From assembly GCF_000716535.1 (NCBI RefSeq), contig NZ_JNWV01000005.1, positions 62,001 to 126,000 of the forward strand: 64,000 nucleotides of DNA, written 5' to 3'. The stretch's first letter is position 1. Each line of letters opens with the position of its first letter. The notes below the pieces were generated by a model. The model was not told the DNA's origin. It searched no databases and saw only the letters and a program-made list of their open reading frames with translations. A program made the translations under genes and the position numbers. This stretch comes from Streptomyces flaveolus (GTDB lineage Bacteria; Actinomycetota; Actinomycetes; Streptomycetales; Streptomycetaceae). Of the stretch, positions 35,668-46,052 are shown in pieces.

Positions 35668-35802
35668 TCGGCGTATTTTTCTCATCATGCAAATCCGTGA
35701 ACTGCGGAAATGCACACACCATCGGCCGGGCGGCGCTGTGCTCCCGGCCGCGGTTCCGAGCCCTCGCCGCGGGGGCTCTTGGGGAGCGGATCGAGGGTGC
35801 GC

Positions 35803-38800
35803 ATGGCCGGCAAGGCGACCGGGACGACCGAGGCTGTCCCGGGTGACCACGAACTGAGAATGCTGCTCGCGGGACTGACCGCGGTGCGCGACGGAGACTT
35901 CGGCACCCGGCTGCCGGACGACTCCACCGGGCTCATGGGCGACATCGCCACCGTCTTCAACGGCATGGTCGACCAGCTCTCCGTGTTCACCTCCGAAGTC
36001 ACCCGGGTGGCCCGCGAGGTCGGCACCGAGGGCACCCTCGGCGGGCAGGCCCAGGTGCCGGGCGTCTCCGGCACCTGGGCCGATCTGACCGACTCCGTCA
36101 ACGCGATGGCGGGCAACCTCACCACCCAGGTGCGTGACATCGCGCAGGTCGCCACCGCCGTGGCCAAGGGCGACCTGTCCCAGAAGATCGACGTGCCCGC
36201 ACGCGGCGAGATCCTCCAGCTGAAGGAAACCGTCAACACGATGGTGGACCAGCTGTCGGCGTTCGCGGACGAGGTCACGCGGGTGGCCCGCGAGGTGGGC
36301 ACCGAGGGCCGCCTCGGCGGGCAGGCCCAGGTCCCGGGGGTCGCCGGGGTCTGGCGGGACCTGACGGACTCGGTGAACTTCATGGCCGGGAACCTGACGG
36401 CGCAGGTGCGCAACGTGGCCCAGGTGACGACCGCGGTGGCGCAGGGTGATCTGTCGCAGAAGATCACCGTGGACGCGCGGGGCGAGATCCTGGAGCTGAA
36501 GAGCACCATCAACACGATGGTCGACCAGCTCTCCGCGTTCGCGGACGAGGTGACCCGGGTGGCCCGTGAGGTGGGTACGGAGGGCCGGCTCGGCGGTCAG
36601 GCGGACGTCAAGGGCGTCAAGGGCACCTGGCGGGACCTGACGGACTCGGTCAATTTCATGGCCGGGAACCTGACGGCGCAGGTGCGCAACGTGGCCCAGG
36701 TGGCCACCGCGGTGGCGCAGGGTGATCTGTCGCAGAAGATCACCGTGGACGCGCGGGGCGAGATCCTGGAGCTGAAGAACACCATCAACACGATGGTCGA
36801 CCAGCTCTCCGCGTTCGCGGACGAGGTGACCCGGGTGGCCCGCGAGGTGGGCACCGAGGGCCGGCTCGGCGGTCAGGCCCAGGTGCGCGGGGTCGCCGGC
36901 ACCTGGAAGGACCTCACCGACAACGTCAACGTGATGGCCTCCAACCTCACCGGCCAGGTCCGCTCCATCGCGCAGGTCGCCACCGCCGTCGCCAAGGGCG
37001 ACCTCTCCCAGAAGATCACCGTCGAGGCCAAGGGCGAGGTCGCCGCCCTCGCCGACGTCATCAACACCATGGTCGACACGCTCTCCGCGTTCGCCGACGA
37101 GGTGACCCGGGTGGCCCGCGAGGTGGGCACCGAGGGCCGCCTCGGCGGGCAGGCGCACGTGCCCCATGTGGCCGGCACCTGGAAGGACCTCACCGACAAC
37201 GTCAACTCCATGGCCAACAACCTCACCGGCCAGGTGCGCAACATCGCGCTGGTGACCACGGCCGTGGCCAAGGGCGACCTGTCGAAGAAGATCGACGTCG
37301 ACGCCCGCGGCGAGATCCTCGAACTGAAGACCACCATCAACACGATGGTCGACCAGCTCTCCGCCTTCGCCGACGAGGTGACCCGAGTCGCCCGTGAGGT
37401 GGGCACGGAGGGCCGGCTCGGCGGACAGGCCGAGGTCGAGGGCGTCTCCGGCACCTGGAAGCGGCTCACCGAGAACGTCAACGAACTCGCCGGCAACCTC
37501 ACCCGTCAGGTTCGCGCCATCGCCGACGTCGCCAGCGCCGTCGCCGAGGGCGACCTGACCCGCTCCATCACCGTCGACGCCTCCGGCGAGGTCGCCGACC
37601 TCAAGGACAACATCAACTCCATGGTGGAGTCCCTGCGCGAGACCACCCGGGCCAACCAGGAACAGGACTGGCTCAAGACCAACCTCGCCCGGATCTCCGG
37701 CCTCATGCAGGGCCACCGCGACCTGCCCGTCGTCGCCGAGCTCATCATGGACGAGCTGGTGCCGCAGGTGTCCGCCCAGTACGGCGCCTTCTACCTCGCC
37801 GAGGAGCACGACTCCGGGCCCGAACTGCGGCTCGTCGGCTCCTACGGCCGGCCCGAGGACGACACCCGGCCGGTCCGCATCGCGTTCGGCCGCTCCCTGG
37901 TCGGCCAGGCCGCGCGCAGCCGCCGTACCATCGCCGTGGACGAGCTGCCGCCCGGATACGTCACCATCTCCTCCGGGCTCGGACAGGTCGAGCCGACCGC
38001 GCTGCTGCTGCTGCCCATCGTCTTCGAGGAGCAGGTCCTCGGCGTCATCGAGCTGGCCGCCGTCACCCCCTTCACCGCCGTCCAGCGGGACTTCCTGCAG
38101 CAGCTGGTGGACACCATCGGGGTGAACGTCAACACCATCGTCGCCAACGCCCGAACCGACGAACTGCTCGAGGAGTCGCAGCGGCTGACCAGCGAGCTGC
38201 AGTCCCGCTCGGCCGAGTTGCAGGCCCGGCAGGAGGAACTGCAGCGCTCCAACGCCGAACTGGAGGAGAAGGCCTCGCTGCTGGCCGAGCAGAACCGGGA
38301 CATCGAGGCGAAGAACCTCCAGATCGAACAGGCCCGGCAGGAACTGGAGGCGCGCGCCCAGCAGCTCTCGCTCGCCTCCAAGTACAAGTCCGAGTTCCTC
38401 GCGAACATGAGCCACGAGCTGCGCACCCCGCTCAACAGCCTGCTCATTCTCGCCCAGTTGCTGGCCCAGAACCCCTCCCGCAACCTCACCCCGAAGCAGG
38501 TCGAGTACGCGGGCATCATCCACTCGGCCGGCTCCGACCTGCTCCAGCTCATCAACGACATCCTGGACCTGTCCAAGGTCGAGGCCGGCAAGATGGACGT
38601 CAGCCCCGAACGGGTCCCGCTGCGGCAGCTCATCGACTACGTCGAGGCCACCTTCCGCCCGATGACCTCGCAGAAGAGCCTCGACTTCACCGTCACCACG
38701 GCCCCCGGCGCCCCCGCCGACCTGCTCACCGACGACTCCCGGCTCCGGCAGATCCTGCGCAACCTGCTGTCCAACGCGGTCAAGTTCACCGAGCAGGGCG

Positions 38801-40059
38801 GCGTCGAACTGCGCGTCGAACCCGCCACCGACGACGAGGTGCCAGGCGGCGTCGTACGCGGCGGCGCGGTCGTCGCCTTCCGGGTGAAGGACACCGGCAT
38901 CGGCATCCCCGAACAGCAACTGGAGACCATCTTCGGCGCGTTCCAGCAGGCGGACGGCACCACGAGCCGCAAGTACGGCGGCACCGGGCTCGGCCTGTCC
39001 ATCACCCGGGAGATCGCCCACCTGCTCGGCGGCGCCGTCACTGTGGACAGCACCCCCGGCAGGGGCAGCACCTTCACCCTCTTCCTGCCCGTGGCCCGGC
39101 CGGACTTCGACGAACTCCTGCGCAGTGGCCGCTCCCTCCCGAGGACCGGGCAGGACGGCACGGACGCGCCGGACGGCCTCGTTCAGCAGCGGACGCCGGC
39201 CCTCGCACGGCGTGAACGGCCACGCCGCCTGCTCGTCGTCGAGGAGCGCCCGCGCGGGCTGCTGACGCTCGTCGCCGAGAGCGTCGTCCGGGACCTGGAA
39301 ACCGGCCGCACCGACGGCGACGGCACGCCCGTCGACATCATCACCGCGGTCGGTGCCCAGGAGGCGGCCGGTGCCCTCGCCGCCGAACCCTGCCACTGCG
39401 TCGTCGTGGAACTGGGCATGCCCGACGGGGAGTCGGCCCGGTTCCTGGAGGCGCTGCGCGCCGACGCGGCCCTGACCGGCGTCCCGGTGCTGGTGCACGG
39501 CTCGCACCGTACCGAGCCCCTCGCCGAGGACACCGCGGGCGGTTCGCTGGAGTACCTGTTCAGCCTGGACGAGCTGCGCGAACGGATCGCGCTGCACCTG
39601 TCCGCCGAGGAGCCCGGCGAGGTGCTCACCCTGGTCCGCGGGGACGAGACCCAGCACACCGCACCCCACCTGATCGACGAGCACACCCGTGGCCGTACCG
39701 TCCTCGTCGTCGACGACGACGCCCGGAACCTGTTCGCGCTCAGCGGCATCCTCGAACTGCACGGTTTCCGCGTCCTGCACGCGGAGAACGGCCGCAAGGG
39801 CATCGAGACGCTGCTGAACAACCCGGACGTCGAACTCGTCCTGATGGACGTGATGATGCCCGAGATGGACGGCTACACCGCCACGGCCGAGATCCGCAAG
39901 ATGCCGCAGTACGCCGACCTGCCGGTCATCGCCGTGACCGCCAAGGCCATGCAGGGCGACCGGGAGAAGAGCCTCGCCTCCGGCGCCAGCGACTACGTCA
40001 CCAAGCCGGTCGACACCCATGACCTCATCGCCTGTGTCCGGCGCTGGCTCCCCGCATGA
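35803..40059 (+). CDS. Poly-HAMP hybrid histidine kinase
   Basis: 1418 residues, no membrane helix. Six ~92-residue HAMP-like repeats (about residues 50-610) each carry [17 protein letters not shown] and the [13 protein letters not shown] helix. GAF follows (about 640-780), then a coiled coil, HisKA with His871 in [13 protein letters not shown], HATPase ([26 protein letters not shown]), a degenerate receiver ([12 protein letters not shown], Asp replaced), and a true receiver with Asp1349 in [11 protein letters not shown]. This is the layout of osmosensing group III kinases and of OsaA-type Streptomyces kinases. The phosphatase downstream is probably its partner. GAGGG precedes the ATG. Confidence 0.93.
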   Translation: MAGKATGTTEAVPGDHELRMLLAGLTAVRDGDFGTRLPDDSTGLMGDIATVFNGMVDQLSVFTSEVTRVAREVGTEGTLGGQAQVPGVSGTWADLTDSVNAMAGNLTTQVRDIAQVATAVAKGDLSQKIDVPARGEILQLKETVNTMVDQLSAFADEVTRVAREVGTEGRLGGQAQVPGVAGVWRDLTDSVNFMAGNLTAQVRNVAQVTTAVAQGDLSQKITVDARGEILELKSTINTMVDQLSAFADEVTRVAREVGTEGRLGGQADVKGVKGTWRDLTDSVNFMAGNLTAQVRNVAQVATAVAQGDLSQKITVDARGEILELKNTINTMVDQLSAFADEVTRVAREVGTEGRLGGQAQVRGVAGTWKDLTDNVNVMASNLTGQVRSIAQVATAVAKGDLSQKITVEAKGEVAALADVINTMVDTLSAFADEVTRVAREVGTEGRLGGQAHVPHVAGTWKDLTDNVNSMANNLTGQVRNIALVTTAVAKGDLSKKIDVDARGEILELKTTINTMVDQLSAFADEVTRVAREVGTEGRLGGQAEVEGVSGTWKRLTENVNELAGNLTRQVRAIADVASAVAEGDLTRSITVDASGEVADLKDNINSMVESLRETTRANQEQDWLKTNLARISGLMQGHRDLPVVAELIMDELVPQVSAQYGAFYLAEEHDSGPELRLVGSYGRPEDDTRPVRIAFGRSLVGQAARSRRTIAVDELPPGYVTISSGLGQVEPTALLLLPIVFEEQVLGVIELAAVTPFTAVQRDFLQQLVDTIGVNVNTIVANARTDELLEESQRLTSELQSRSAELQARQEELQRSNAELEEKASLLAEQNRDIEAKNLQIEQARQELEARAQQLSLASKYKSEFLANMSHELRTPLNSLLILAQLLAQNPSRNLTPKQVEYAGIIHSAGSDLLQLINDILDLSKVEAGKMDVSPERVPLRQLIDYVEATFRPMTSQKSLDFTVTTAPGAPADLLTDDSRLRQILRNLLSNAVKFTEQGGVELRVEPATDDEVPGGVVRGGAVVAFRVKDTGIGIPEQQLETIFGAFQQADGTTSRKYGGTGLGLSITREIAHLLGGAVTVDSTPGRGSTFTLFLPVARPDFDELLRSGRSLPRTGQDGTDAPDGLVQQRTPALARRERPRRLLVVEERPRGLLTLVAESVVRDLETGRTDGDGTPVDIITAVGAQEAAGALAAEPCHCVVVELGMPDGESARFLEALRADAALTGVPVLVHGSHRTEPLAEDTAGGSLEYLFSLDELRERIALHLSAEEPGEVLTLVRGDETQHTAPHLIDEHTRGRTVLVVDDDARNLFALSGILELHGFRVLHAENGRKGIETLLNNPDVELVLMDVMMPEMDGYTATAEIRKMPQYADLPVIAVTAKAMQGDREKSLASGASDYVTKPVDTHDLIACVRRWLPA
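35965..37620 (+). repeat. Six 276-bp in-frame repeats encoding HAMP units
   Basis: The segment ATGGTCGACCAGCTC (or a close variant) recurs at exactly 276-base steps: 35965, 36241, 36517, 36793, 37069, 37345 and 37621. Units 3 and 4 are nearly identical at DNA level, suggesting recent duplication or gene conversion. Confidence 0.9.
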
Positions 40060-40120
40060 GCACCGCGACGAGCACGGCACAGTGCGCCCGCCCCACCGCA
40101 GGCCGAGGAGTACCGATCCG

Positions 40121-42532
40121 GTGAACGCGTACGAACCGGGCACGCCGGCAAGCGTGCCCGCCCAGCTCCCCGCCGCCGACGCGGCGCAGTCCGACGCACC
40201 CGCCACCTCCCCGGTCGGCCGGCTCGCCGCCACCGTGGAGCGGCTGCGCCGCGAGGTACGGGCGGCGCAGGCCGAGGCGGAGGGCCGGGCGCTGATCGAA
40301 CTGGCCAAGGGCATCCTGGTCGAACGCCTCGGCTGCGGACCCGCCCAGGCCGCCCGTCAGCTCGCCGAACTCACCGAGCAGGCGCAGGTGACCCCGCTGG
40401 AGTTCGCGGTGGAGGTCATCAACCAGGCGGCCCGGGACCGCGTCGCGGAGGTCACCGAGGCGTTCCTGTCCGTCGCCGCGGACCCGTCCGGGCCCGTCGA
40501 GGGGTCCGCCGCCGTACGGCTGCGCGCCGCCGAGAGCGGTCTCCTGGCCGCACACGACACCCAGGCGATGGCCGACTCCCTGCTCGACCACGCCCTGCGC
40601 CCGCTGGGCGCGGTCGCCGTGGCGATCTGGTCGGTCGGCTCCGACGGCTCGCTGACCCTCGCGGGCAGCGCCGGTTTCCCGCCGGGCGAGGCGGCCCGCT
40701 GGCACTACGTCCCGCCCGACGTGGCCACCGTGGCCCGGCGCGGTCTGACCGAGCCCGACGGGCAGTGGCTGCCGTCGCTCGCCGGGTCCGGACTGCCCAC
40801 GATCGGCCGCCGCGAGTACGCCGAGGGCGCCCGGATCGCCGTACCCGCCGGGGCGGGCGGCCGGATCCACGGCGTCCTGGAGATCGCCTGGCCGAAGCCG
40901 GAGGAACCGCTGCCGCGCCCCGTCGTCCGGCAGGTGGAGGCACTCGCCGAGCTGTGCGCGCACTCCCTGGAGACCTTCGTGCCGTCGCCCGGCACCGGAC
41001 CGGAACCCGGGCTGCTGCCCGACGTGGTCGAGCTGATGGACCTGGCCGACGGGCTGCACGACCCGGCCCTGGTGCTGGTGCCGCACCTCGACGACACCGG
41101 GCAGCTCGTGGACTTCCGCATCCAGCACGTCAACAGCCGCTTCCTGGACCCGGCGGGGCGGCCCCGGGCCGTCGTGGGCGGCGCCCTGCTGCTGGAGGCC
41201 TACCCGATGGCCGCCGGCGACAGCGAGCTGTTCCAGCGGGTGGAACGGGTCTACGCCACCGGCGAGCCGTTCCGCGCCCGCCGGATGCGGCTGACCGCCC
41301 TGGTCGACCAGGTGCCGCTGTCCGCCGTCGCCGACATCAGCGTCAGCCGGCACGGCTCCAGCGTGCTGCTGATCTGGCGCATCGAGGACGAGACCGCGCG
41401 GCTGGCCAGCCTGCTCCAGCACGCCCAGCGGCTCGGCCGGATCGGCGGCTTCGAGGAGAACCTGCTCACCGGCGAGATCACCTGGAACGGCCAGCTGTTC
41501 AGCCTGTACGGCCGCCCGCCCACGAGCCCCCCGGTCGCGCTGCAGGACCTGCCGGCCCACGCCCATCCCGACGACGCCGTCGTCCTCGGCCGCTTCCTGC
41601 GCACCCTGCTGCACCGCCACAGGCCCGCCTCCGCCGCGTTCCGGCTGCTGCGCCCGGACGGCGTGACCCGGCACATCCGGGTGGTCGCCGAGCCCGTCCT
41701 CGACACCGGCGGCCAGCTCTTCGTCGTCCGCGGCGCCTACCAGGACATCTCCGCCCAGCACTGGACCGAGGTGGCCCTGGCCGCCACCCGCGACCAGCTG
41801 GCCCACACCGAGCAGCAGGCCGTGGAGCGCAACCGGCTGACCCTCCAGCTCCAGCACGCCATCATGCCCCCGGCGCAGGCCCCGCTGCGGGTGCCCGGCC
41901 TCCAGGTGGCGGTGCGCTACCGGCCCGCCGAGACCGAGCACCTGGTCGGCGGCGACTGGTACGACGCCGTGGTGCTGCCCTCCGGACTGGTCCTGCTGTG
42001 CGTCGGCGACGTCGCCGGGCACGGCATCGAGGCGGCGACCAGCATGGTCGTCCTGCGCAACGCGCTGCGCGGGCTCGCGGTGACCGGCGCCGGGCCGGCG
42101 CAGCTGCTGTCCTGGCTGAACATCGTCGCCCACCATCTGACCGGTGCCGTCACCGCGACGGCCGTGTGCGGCCTGTACGACGGCGAGCGACGGACCCTGC
42201 GCTGGGCACGGGCGGGCCATCTGCCGCCGGTGCTGGTGCGCGAGGCGGACGCCACCGCGCTGTCCCCCGTCAAGGGGCTGCTGCTGGGGGCCGTCCCGGA
42301 GGCGCGCTACGAGGAGACGGAGGTGCAGCTGGCCGCCGGGGACACGCTGCTGATGTACACCGACGGCCTGATCGAGCGCCGGGACCGCTCGGTGGAGGAG
42401 TCGCTGTCCCATCTGCTGGACACGGCGCGCGCGGCGCCCAGCACGCTGGACCAGCAACTGGACCGGCTGCTCACCTACAGCAGGTCGGACACCGACGACG
42501 ACACCTGCATCGTCGGCATCAGGGTGGCGTGA
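40121..42532 (+). CDS. ANTAR-GAF-PAS-PP2C multidomain phosphatase
   Basis: 803 residues. An N-terminal coiled coil leads into an ANTAR-like RNA-binding module (ALIELAKGILVERLGCGPAQAARQL, about 50-110). A GAF domain (AVAIWSVGSDGSL… about 150-290), PAS (LGRIGGFEENLLTGEITWNGQLFSLYG, about 435-560) and SpoIIE/PP2C (LQHAIMPPAQ; VGGDWYDAV; VGDVAGHGIEAATSM; MYTDGLIERRD; DDDTCIVGIRV) follow. Metal-binding residues look complete. It should dephosphorylate an anti-anti-sigma factor in response to signals from the kinase 61 bases upstream on the same strand. An RNA-binding domain fused to such a phosphatase is uncommon but known in Streptomyces. Confidence 0.9.
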   Translation: MNAYEPGTPASVPAQLPAADAAQSDAPATSPVGRLAATVERLRREVRAAQAEAEGRALIELAKGILVERLGCGPAQAARQLAELTEQAQVTPLEFAVEVINQAARDRVAEVTEAFLSVAADPSGPVEGSAAVRLRAAESGLLAAHDTQAMADSLLDHALRPLGAVAVAIWSVGSDGSLTLAGSAGFPPGEAARWHYVPPDVATVARRGLTEPDGQWLPSLAGSGLPTIGRREYAEGARIAVPAGAGGRIHGVLEIAWPKPEEPLPRPVVRQVEALAELCAHSLETFVPSPGTGPEPGLLPDVVELMDLADGLHDPALVLVPHLDDTGQLVDFRIQHVNSRFLDPAGRPRAVVGGALLLEAYPMAAGDSELFQRVERVYATGEPFRARRMRLTALVDQVPLSAVADISVSRHGSSVLLIWRIEDETARLASLLQHAQRLGRIGGFEENLLTGEITWNGQLFSLYGRPPTSPPVALQDLPAHAHPDDAVVLGRFLRTLLHRHRPASAAFRLLRPDGVTRHIRVVAEPVLDTGGQLFVVRGAYQDISAQHWTEVALAATRDQLAHTEQQAVERNRLTLQLQHAIMPPAQAPLRVPGLQVAVRYRPAETEHLVGGDWYDAVVLPSGLVLLCVGDVAGHGIEAATSMVVLRNALRGLAVTGAGPAQLLSWLNIVAHHLTGAVTATAVCGLYDGERRTLRWARAGHLPPVLVREADATALSPVKGLLLGAVPEARYEETEVQLAAGDTLLMYTDGLIERRDRSVEESLSHLLDTARAAPSTLDQQLDRLLTYSRSDTDDDTCIVGIRVA

Positions 42533-42551
42533 CCTGTCCGACCGGCTGGGC

Positions 42552-42568
42552 GCCGCCGGTCAGGCGGC
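42552..42568. terminator. Small hairpin between convergent phosphatase and RsbW-like genes
   Basis: GCCGCC-GGTCA-GGCGGC overlaps the stop region of the RsbW-like gene. Weak and without a T-run. Confidence 0.35.
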
Positions 42569-43006
42569 GGCCTGGCCGAGCGGCACGGTCGCGGTGACCC
42601 GCTTGCCGCGGGACAGCCAGGTCACCTCCAGGCCGCGGGAGACCATCGCCACGAGATGCAGACCGTGGCCGCCGACCCGCCCGGGATCCGGAGGACGCCG
42701 CCGGGGCGGCTCCTCGGAGGTGTCCGTGACGGAGATGCGCAGCGCGGTGGCGTCGGGCAGCAGCTCCAGGCGCAGCGCGCACGGGCCGGGCGCGTGCTTG
42801 GCCGCGTTGGTGACGAGTTCGCTGACGACGAGCTGGGCATCCTGCAGCGGGCGCCGCCCGGGTGCGGGCCGCGCTCGCGCCAGCAGGGCCACGACGGCGT
42901 CTCTCGCCTCGGCGATGCTGGATACGCCGGTGTCCCAGGTGCGGCTGTAGCGCAGGGGCGCGGCGCGGTCCTGCGTCGTCGCGTGGGTCCTGAGCGGGAT
43001 GTCCAT
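42560..43006 (-). CDS. RsbW-like ATP-binding anti-sigma/serine kinase
   Basis: 148 residues. GHKL ATPase of the HATPase_c_2 group: the N-box is QLVVSELVTNAAKHAPGP, the G1 box SVTDTSEEPP, and the G2 region GGHGLHLVAMVS. Many Streptomyces paralogues exist; some bind sigma factors and phosphorylate anti-anti-sigma factors, others have no known partner. Its place beside the PP2C phosphatase, which would reverse such phosphorylation, suggests one partner-switching module, although the two genes are convergent. Short tail without other domains. Confidence 0.88.
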   Translation of the reverse strand: MDIPLRTHATTQDRAAPLRYSRTWDTGVSSIAEARDAVVALLARARPAPGRRPLQDAQLVVSELVTNAAKHAPGPCALRLELLPDATALRISVTDTSEEPPRRRPPDPGRVGGHGLHLVAMVSRGLEVTWLSRGKRVTATVPLGQAAA

Positions 43007-43250
43007 ACCTCGTTGCCCTTTTCCTCTGGGGTCAGGGGCCCTTCCTGTGCACAGGGGGGTCGTACCGTCCCTGCTCGGTTACCCGCTGGGCCGCCGGTCA
43101 AGGGGACGTCTCCGAGGAATCCTCCGGATGCTCACGAACGCCTGCTGAGGGGTGGCGCGGGCGGCGTGGGCACACAGCGCGACGGGCCCGGCGACCCGCT
43201 CGCGCGGATCTCCGGGCCCGTGGTGCGGCCGGATCGTCCTTCGGCCCTTC

Positions 43251-43424
43251 TCAGTGCTTGAAGACGTCCTTGATCTTCTCCTTGGCCTGCCGGGCGTCGC
43301 CCTTGGCGCCCTTCATGCGGCCCTCGGCCTCCACGCTCTCGTTGCCGACGGCGCGGCCCGCGGCCTCCTTGGCCTTGCCCTTGGCCTGCTCCGCCTTGGC
43401 CTTCGCCTTCTGGTTGCCGGCCAT
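43251..43424 (-). CDS. CsbD-family stress protein
   Basis: 57 residues: MAGNQKAKAKAEQAKGKAKE, then GNESVEAEGRMKGAKGDARQ and KIKDVF. This is the Lys/Ala/Glu-rich helical pattern of CsbD, a general-stress protein controlled by SigB in Bacillus. Function is unknown. The location next to a RsbW-like ATPase and PP2C phosphatase suits a SigB-type regulon. The upstream flank has a weak ribosome site. Confidence 0.85.
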   Translation of the reverse strand: MAGNQKAKAKAEQAKGKAKEAAGRAVGNESVEAEGRMKGAKGDARQAKEKIKDVFKH

Positions 43425-43506
43425 CACGTGTCACATCCCCACATCGACGTGGTCTCTGGTCGCCATCCGAATTGCCGCTGTGCCGCCGTCCAAACCCATG
43501 TGCGGG

Positions 43507-44127
43507 TCAGCGCTCGCGGCGACGCCGTACGACGTGCCGTACGACGAAGGCCGCGACGACGGCGGCGAGGGCGATGACGACGTAGAGCTGGTAGCGGCGG
43601 ATCTCGTCGTAGATCGCGGTGATGTGGCTGCCCGCGAGGTAGGCCAGGGTCGCCCACAGACCGACCCACAGGGCCGCGCCGAGGGCGTTGAAGGCGAGGA
43701 AGCGGCGCCAGTGCATACCGGTGGTGCCCGCGATGACGCCGTTCGCCTGGCGCAGGCCCTCGACGAACCGCGCCACCGTCACGATCTTGCCGCCGTGCCG
43801 GGTGAAGAACGCCTCGGCGGCCTCGAACCGCTTGGGCGTCAGGAAGATGTACTTGCCCCAGCGGTGCACGAAGGCCCGCCCGCCGACCCGGCCGATCAGG
43901 TAGCCGAGGTTGTCCCCGGCGACCGCCGCGACGAACGCGATCAGCCCCACGGCCACGATGTTCAGCCGCCCCGCGCCCGCGTAGACCCCCGCCGCGAGCA
44001 GGATGGTCTCGCCCGGTGCGGGGACGCCGAAGTCCTCGACGAGGACCACCGCCCCCACGGCCCAGTAGCCGTAGTGGCCGAGCAGCGGCTCCAGGTGGGC
44101 CAGCGGGCCCGGAAGGGGAGGCGACAT
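43507..44127 (-). CDS. DedA-family membrane protein
   Basis: 206 residues with about five membrane segments. The DedA/SNARE-associated signature is clear: VLVEDFGVPAPGETILLAAGVYAG, GDNLGYLIGRVGGRAF, and FVEGLRQANGVIAGTTGMHWRRFLAFNALGAALW with the conserved Arg and Gly. DedA proteins are flippase-like, linked to undecaprenyl-phosphate or phospholipid recycling and to envelope stress. Ends with a basic VVRRRRER tail. Separate from its neighbours; the antiporter gene ends 33 bases upstream of its start. Confidence 0.93.
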   Translation of the reverse strand: MSPPLPGPLAHLEPLLGHYGYWAVGAVVLVEDFGVPAPGETILLAAGVYAGAGRLNIVAVGLIAFVAAVAGDNLGYLIGRVGGRAFVHRWGKYIFLTPKRFEAAEAFFTRHGGKIVTVARFVEGLRQANGVIAGTTGMHWRRFLAFNALGAALWVGLWATLAYLAGSHITAIYDEIRRYQLYVVIALAAVVAAFVVRHVVRRRRER

Positions 44128-44160
44128 GCCTCAACGGTACGTCGGTCGGCCGTGCGGCGA

Positions 44161-45420
44161 TCAGGGCCGGCTGACCGAGGCTTCCTGGTCCTGCTGGTCC
44201 CGCTCGTCCTGCTGGTCCCGCGTGACGGGGTCCGGGCCGGCCCCGGCCGCCGTTCGCCGGTCCCAGTGGCCGGTCAGGCGCCGGGCGAGCGGCTCGGTGT
44301 ACCGGGCGGTCAGCGGGCCCAGCACGACCAGCAGCAGCACATAGGCGGTGGCCAGCGGGCCGAGGTCGGAGTCGATGCCGGAGGTGACGGCGAGCCCCGC
44401 GATGACGATGGAGAACTCGCCGCGGGCGACCAGGGTGCCGCCGGCCCGCCACCGGCCCCGGGCCGAGATGCCCGCGCGGCGGGCCGCCCAGTAGCCGGTG
44501 GCGATCTTGGTCAGGGTGGTGACGAAGGCCAGGGCGAGGGCGGGCAGCAGCACCGGCGGGATGCTGGCCGGATCGGTGTGCAGGCCGAAGAAGACGAAGA
44601 ACACCGCGGCGAACAGGTCCCGCAGCGGGGCGAGGAGGTTGTGGGCGCCCTCGGCGACCTCGCCGGACAGGGCGATGCCCACGAGGAACGCTCCGACCGC
44701 CGCCGAGACCTGGAGCTGCTGGGCGACGCCGGCCACCACCAGCGTCAGCCCGAGGACCACCAGCAGCAGCTTCTCGGGGTCGTCGGTGGAGACGAACCGG
44801 GAGATGTGGCGGCCGTAGCGGACCGCCACGAGCAGCACCAGGCCCGCCACGCCGAGCGCGATGGCCAGCGTGACGCTGCCGGCGGCGAGCCCGGTTCCGG
44901 CCAGCAGGGCCGTGACCACGGGCAGGTAGACCGCCATGGACAGGTCCTCCAGCACCAGGATGCTGAGGATCACCGGTGTCTCCCGGTTGCCGATCCGGCC
45001 GAGGTCGCCGAGGACCTTGGCGATGACGCCGGAGGAGGAGATCCAGGTGATGCCGGCCAGGACGACGGCGGCGATCGGGCCCCAGCCCAGCAGCAGGGCC
45101 ATGGCGGCGCCGGGCAGGGCGTTGAGGGTGGCGTCGACGATCCCGGCCGGGTACTGGGTCTTCAGGTTGGAGACCAGATCACCGGCCGTGTACTCGAGCC
45201 CCAGCATGAGCAGCAGCAGGACCACGCCGATCTCGGCGCCGATCGCGACGAACTCCTCGCTGGTGCCGAGCGGCAGCAGACCGCCCTCGCCGAAGGCCAG
45301 TCCGGCCAGCAGGTACAGCGGGATGGGCGAGAACCTCAGGCGGGCGGCGAGCCGGCCCAGCAGCCCGAGGCCCAGGATGATCGCGCCGAACTCGATCAGG
45401 AAGACCGCGGAGGAGTGCAT
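44161..45420 (-). CDS. KhtU/KefB-like K+(Na+)/H+ antiporter
   Basis: 419 residues, about twelve helices of the CPA2 family (GLGLLGRLAARLRFSPIPLYLLAG; VLLLLMLGLEYTAGDLVSN; ISSSGVIAKVLGDLGR; VLEDLSMAVYLPVVTAL; GAFLVGIALSGE). The acidic ion-binding residue is the Asp of LEDLS. The cytoplasmic tail is short and repetitive (RDQQDERDQQDQEAS) and lacks a TrkA-N domain; the regulatory domain is on the separate upstream gene three bases away, as in the KhtTU system of Bacillus. It exports K+ in exchange for H+. Confidence 0.92.
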   Translation of the reverse strand: MHSSAVFLIEFGAIILGLGLLGRLAARLRFSPIPLYLLAGLAFGEGGLLPLGTSEEFVAIGAEIGVVLLLLMLGLEYTAGDLVSNLKTQYPAGIVDATLNALPGAAMALLLGWGPIAAVVLAGITWISSSGVIAKVLGDLGRIGNRETPVILSILVLEDLSMAVYLPVVTALLAGTGLAAGSVTLAIALGVAGLVLLVAVRYGRHISRFVSTDDPEKLLLVVLGLTLVVAGVAQQLQVSAAVGAFLVGIALSGEVAEGAHNLLAPLRDLFAAVFFVFFGLHTDPASIPPVLLPALALAFVTTLTKIATGYWAARRAGISARGRWRAGGTLVARGEFSIVIAGLAVTSGIDSDLGPLATAYVLLLVVLGPLTARYTEPLARRLTGHWDRRTAAGAGPDPVTRDQQDERDQQDQEASVSRP

Positions 45421-45423
45421 GGA

Positions 45424-45909
45424 TCACTCCCGCCCGAGTATCGCGGCGGCGGCGTCGACGCCCTCGCGGGTGCCGATGACGATCAGCGTGTCCCCGCCGG
45501 CCAGCCGGAAACCGGGGCCGGGGGAGGGGATCGCCTCGGCGCGGCGCAGGACGGCCACGATCGACACGCCGGTCTCGGTGCGCATCCGGGTCTCGCCGAG
45601 CAGCCGTCCGTTCCAGTGCGAGGTCCCGGACAGCTCGATCCGCTCGGCCACCAGACCCAGCTCCGTGGTGGAGAGCAGGGTGGGGCTGTGGTGGGTCGGT
45701 TTCAGGGCGTCGACCAGCGCCTCCGCCTCCTGTCCGCTGAGGTGGACCGACAGGGCACAGGCGTCCGGATCGTCGCGCCGGTAGGCGCTGAGGGTGCGCG
45801 AACCGTCCCGGTGGGCCACCACCGACAGATTGCGGTGTTCGCGTGTCGTCAGGTCGTACCGGACGCCGATGCCCGGCAACGGTGTCCTGCTGGTGCGTGC
45901 GGCGCTCAT
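45424..45909 (-). CDS. KhtT-like regulatory subunit with RCK_C (TrkA-C) domain
   Basis: 161 residues. The N-terminal half (LPGIGVRYDLTTREHRNLSVVAHRDG) is the KhtT-type domain; the C-terminal half is TrkA-C (HWNGRLLGETRMRTETGVSIVAVLRR; GFRLAGGDTLIVIGTREGVDAAAAIL). In Bacillus the KhtT subunit gates KhtU in response to pH and cyclic-di-AMP. Three bases separate it from the antiporter, so the two form an operon. A palindrome at 45935-45949 lies in its promoter. Confidence 0.9.
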   Translation of the reverse strand: MSAARTSRTPLPGIGVRYDLTTREHRNLSVVAHRDGSRTLSAYRRDDPDACALSVHLSGQEAEALVDALKPTHHSPTLLSTTELGLVAERIELSGTSHWNGRLLGETRMRTETGVSIVAVLRRAEAIPSPGPGFRLAGGDTLIVIGTREGVDAAAAILGRE

Positions 45910-45934
45910 GGCTGCCCCCCTGCCCGGCTTGAAT

Positions 45935-45949
45935 GTTTCTTGGTGAAAC
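45935..45949. promoter_or_regulatory. GTTTC-TTGGT-GAAAC palindrome upstream of KhtTU
   Basis: A perfect 5-5-5 inverted repeat, 26 bases before the KhtT-like start, in an AT-rich patch (45931-45957). Candidate operator for the antiporter operon; the regulator is not known. Confidence 0.45.
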
Positions 45950-46052
45950 TTTTAACCGAACCCTACCCCGGAGCCTGATCGTCCGGGGGAGGGGGCCGGT
46001 GCGGGCAGGGGAGCGGACAGGCGGGCGGGGCTGGGCGGGCGGGGGTGGAGCG

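Noticed and set aside
35965..37620. 276-bp repeats as a CRISPR or satellite array
   Set aside because: Repeats are contiguous, in frame and encode HAMP modules; no spacers.
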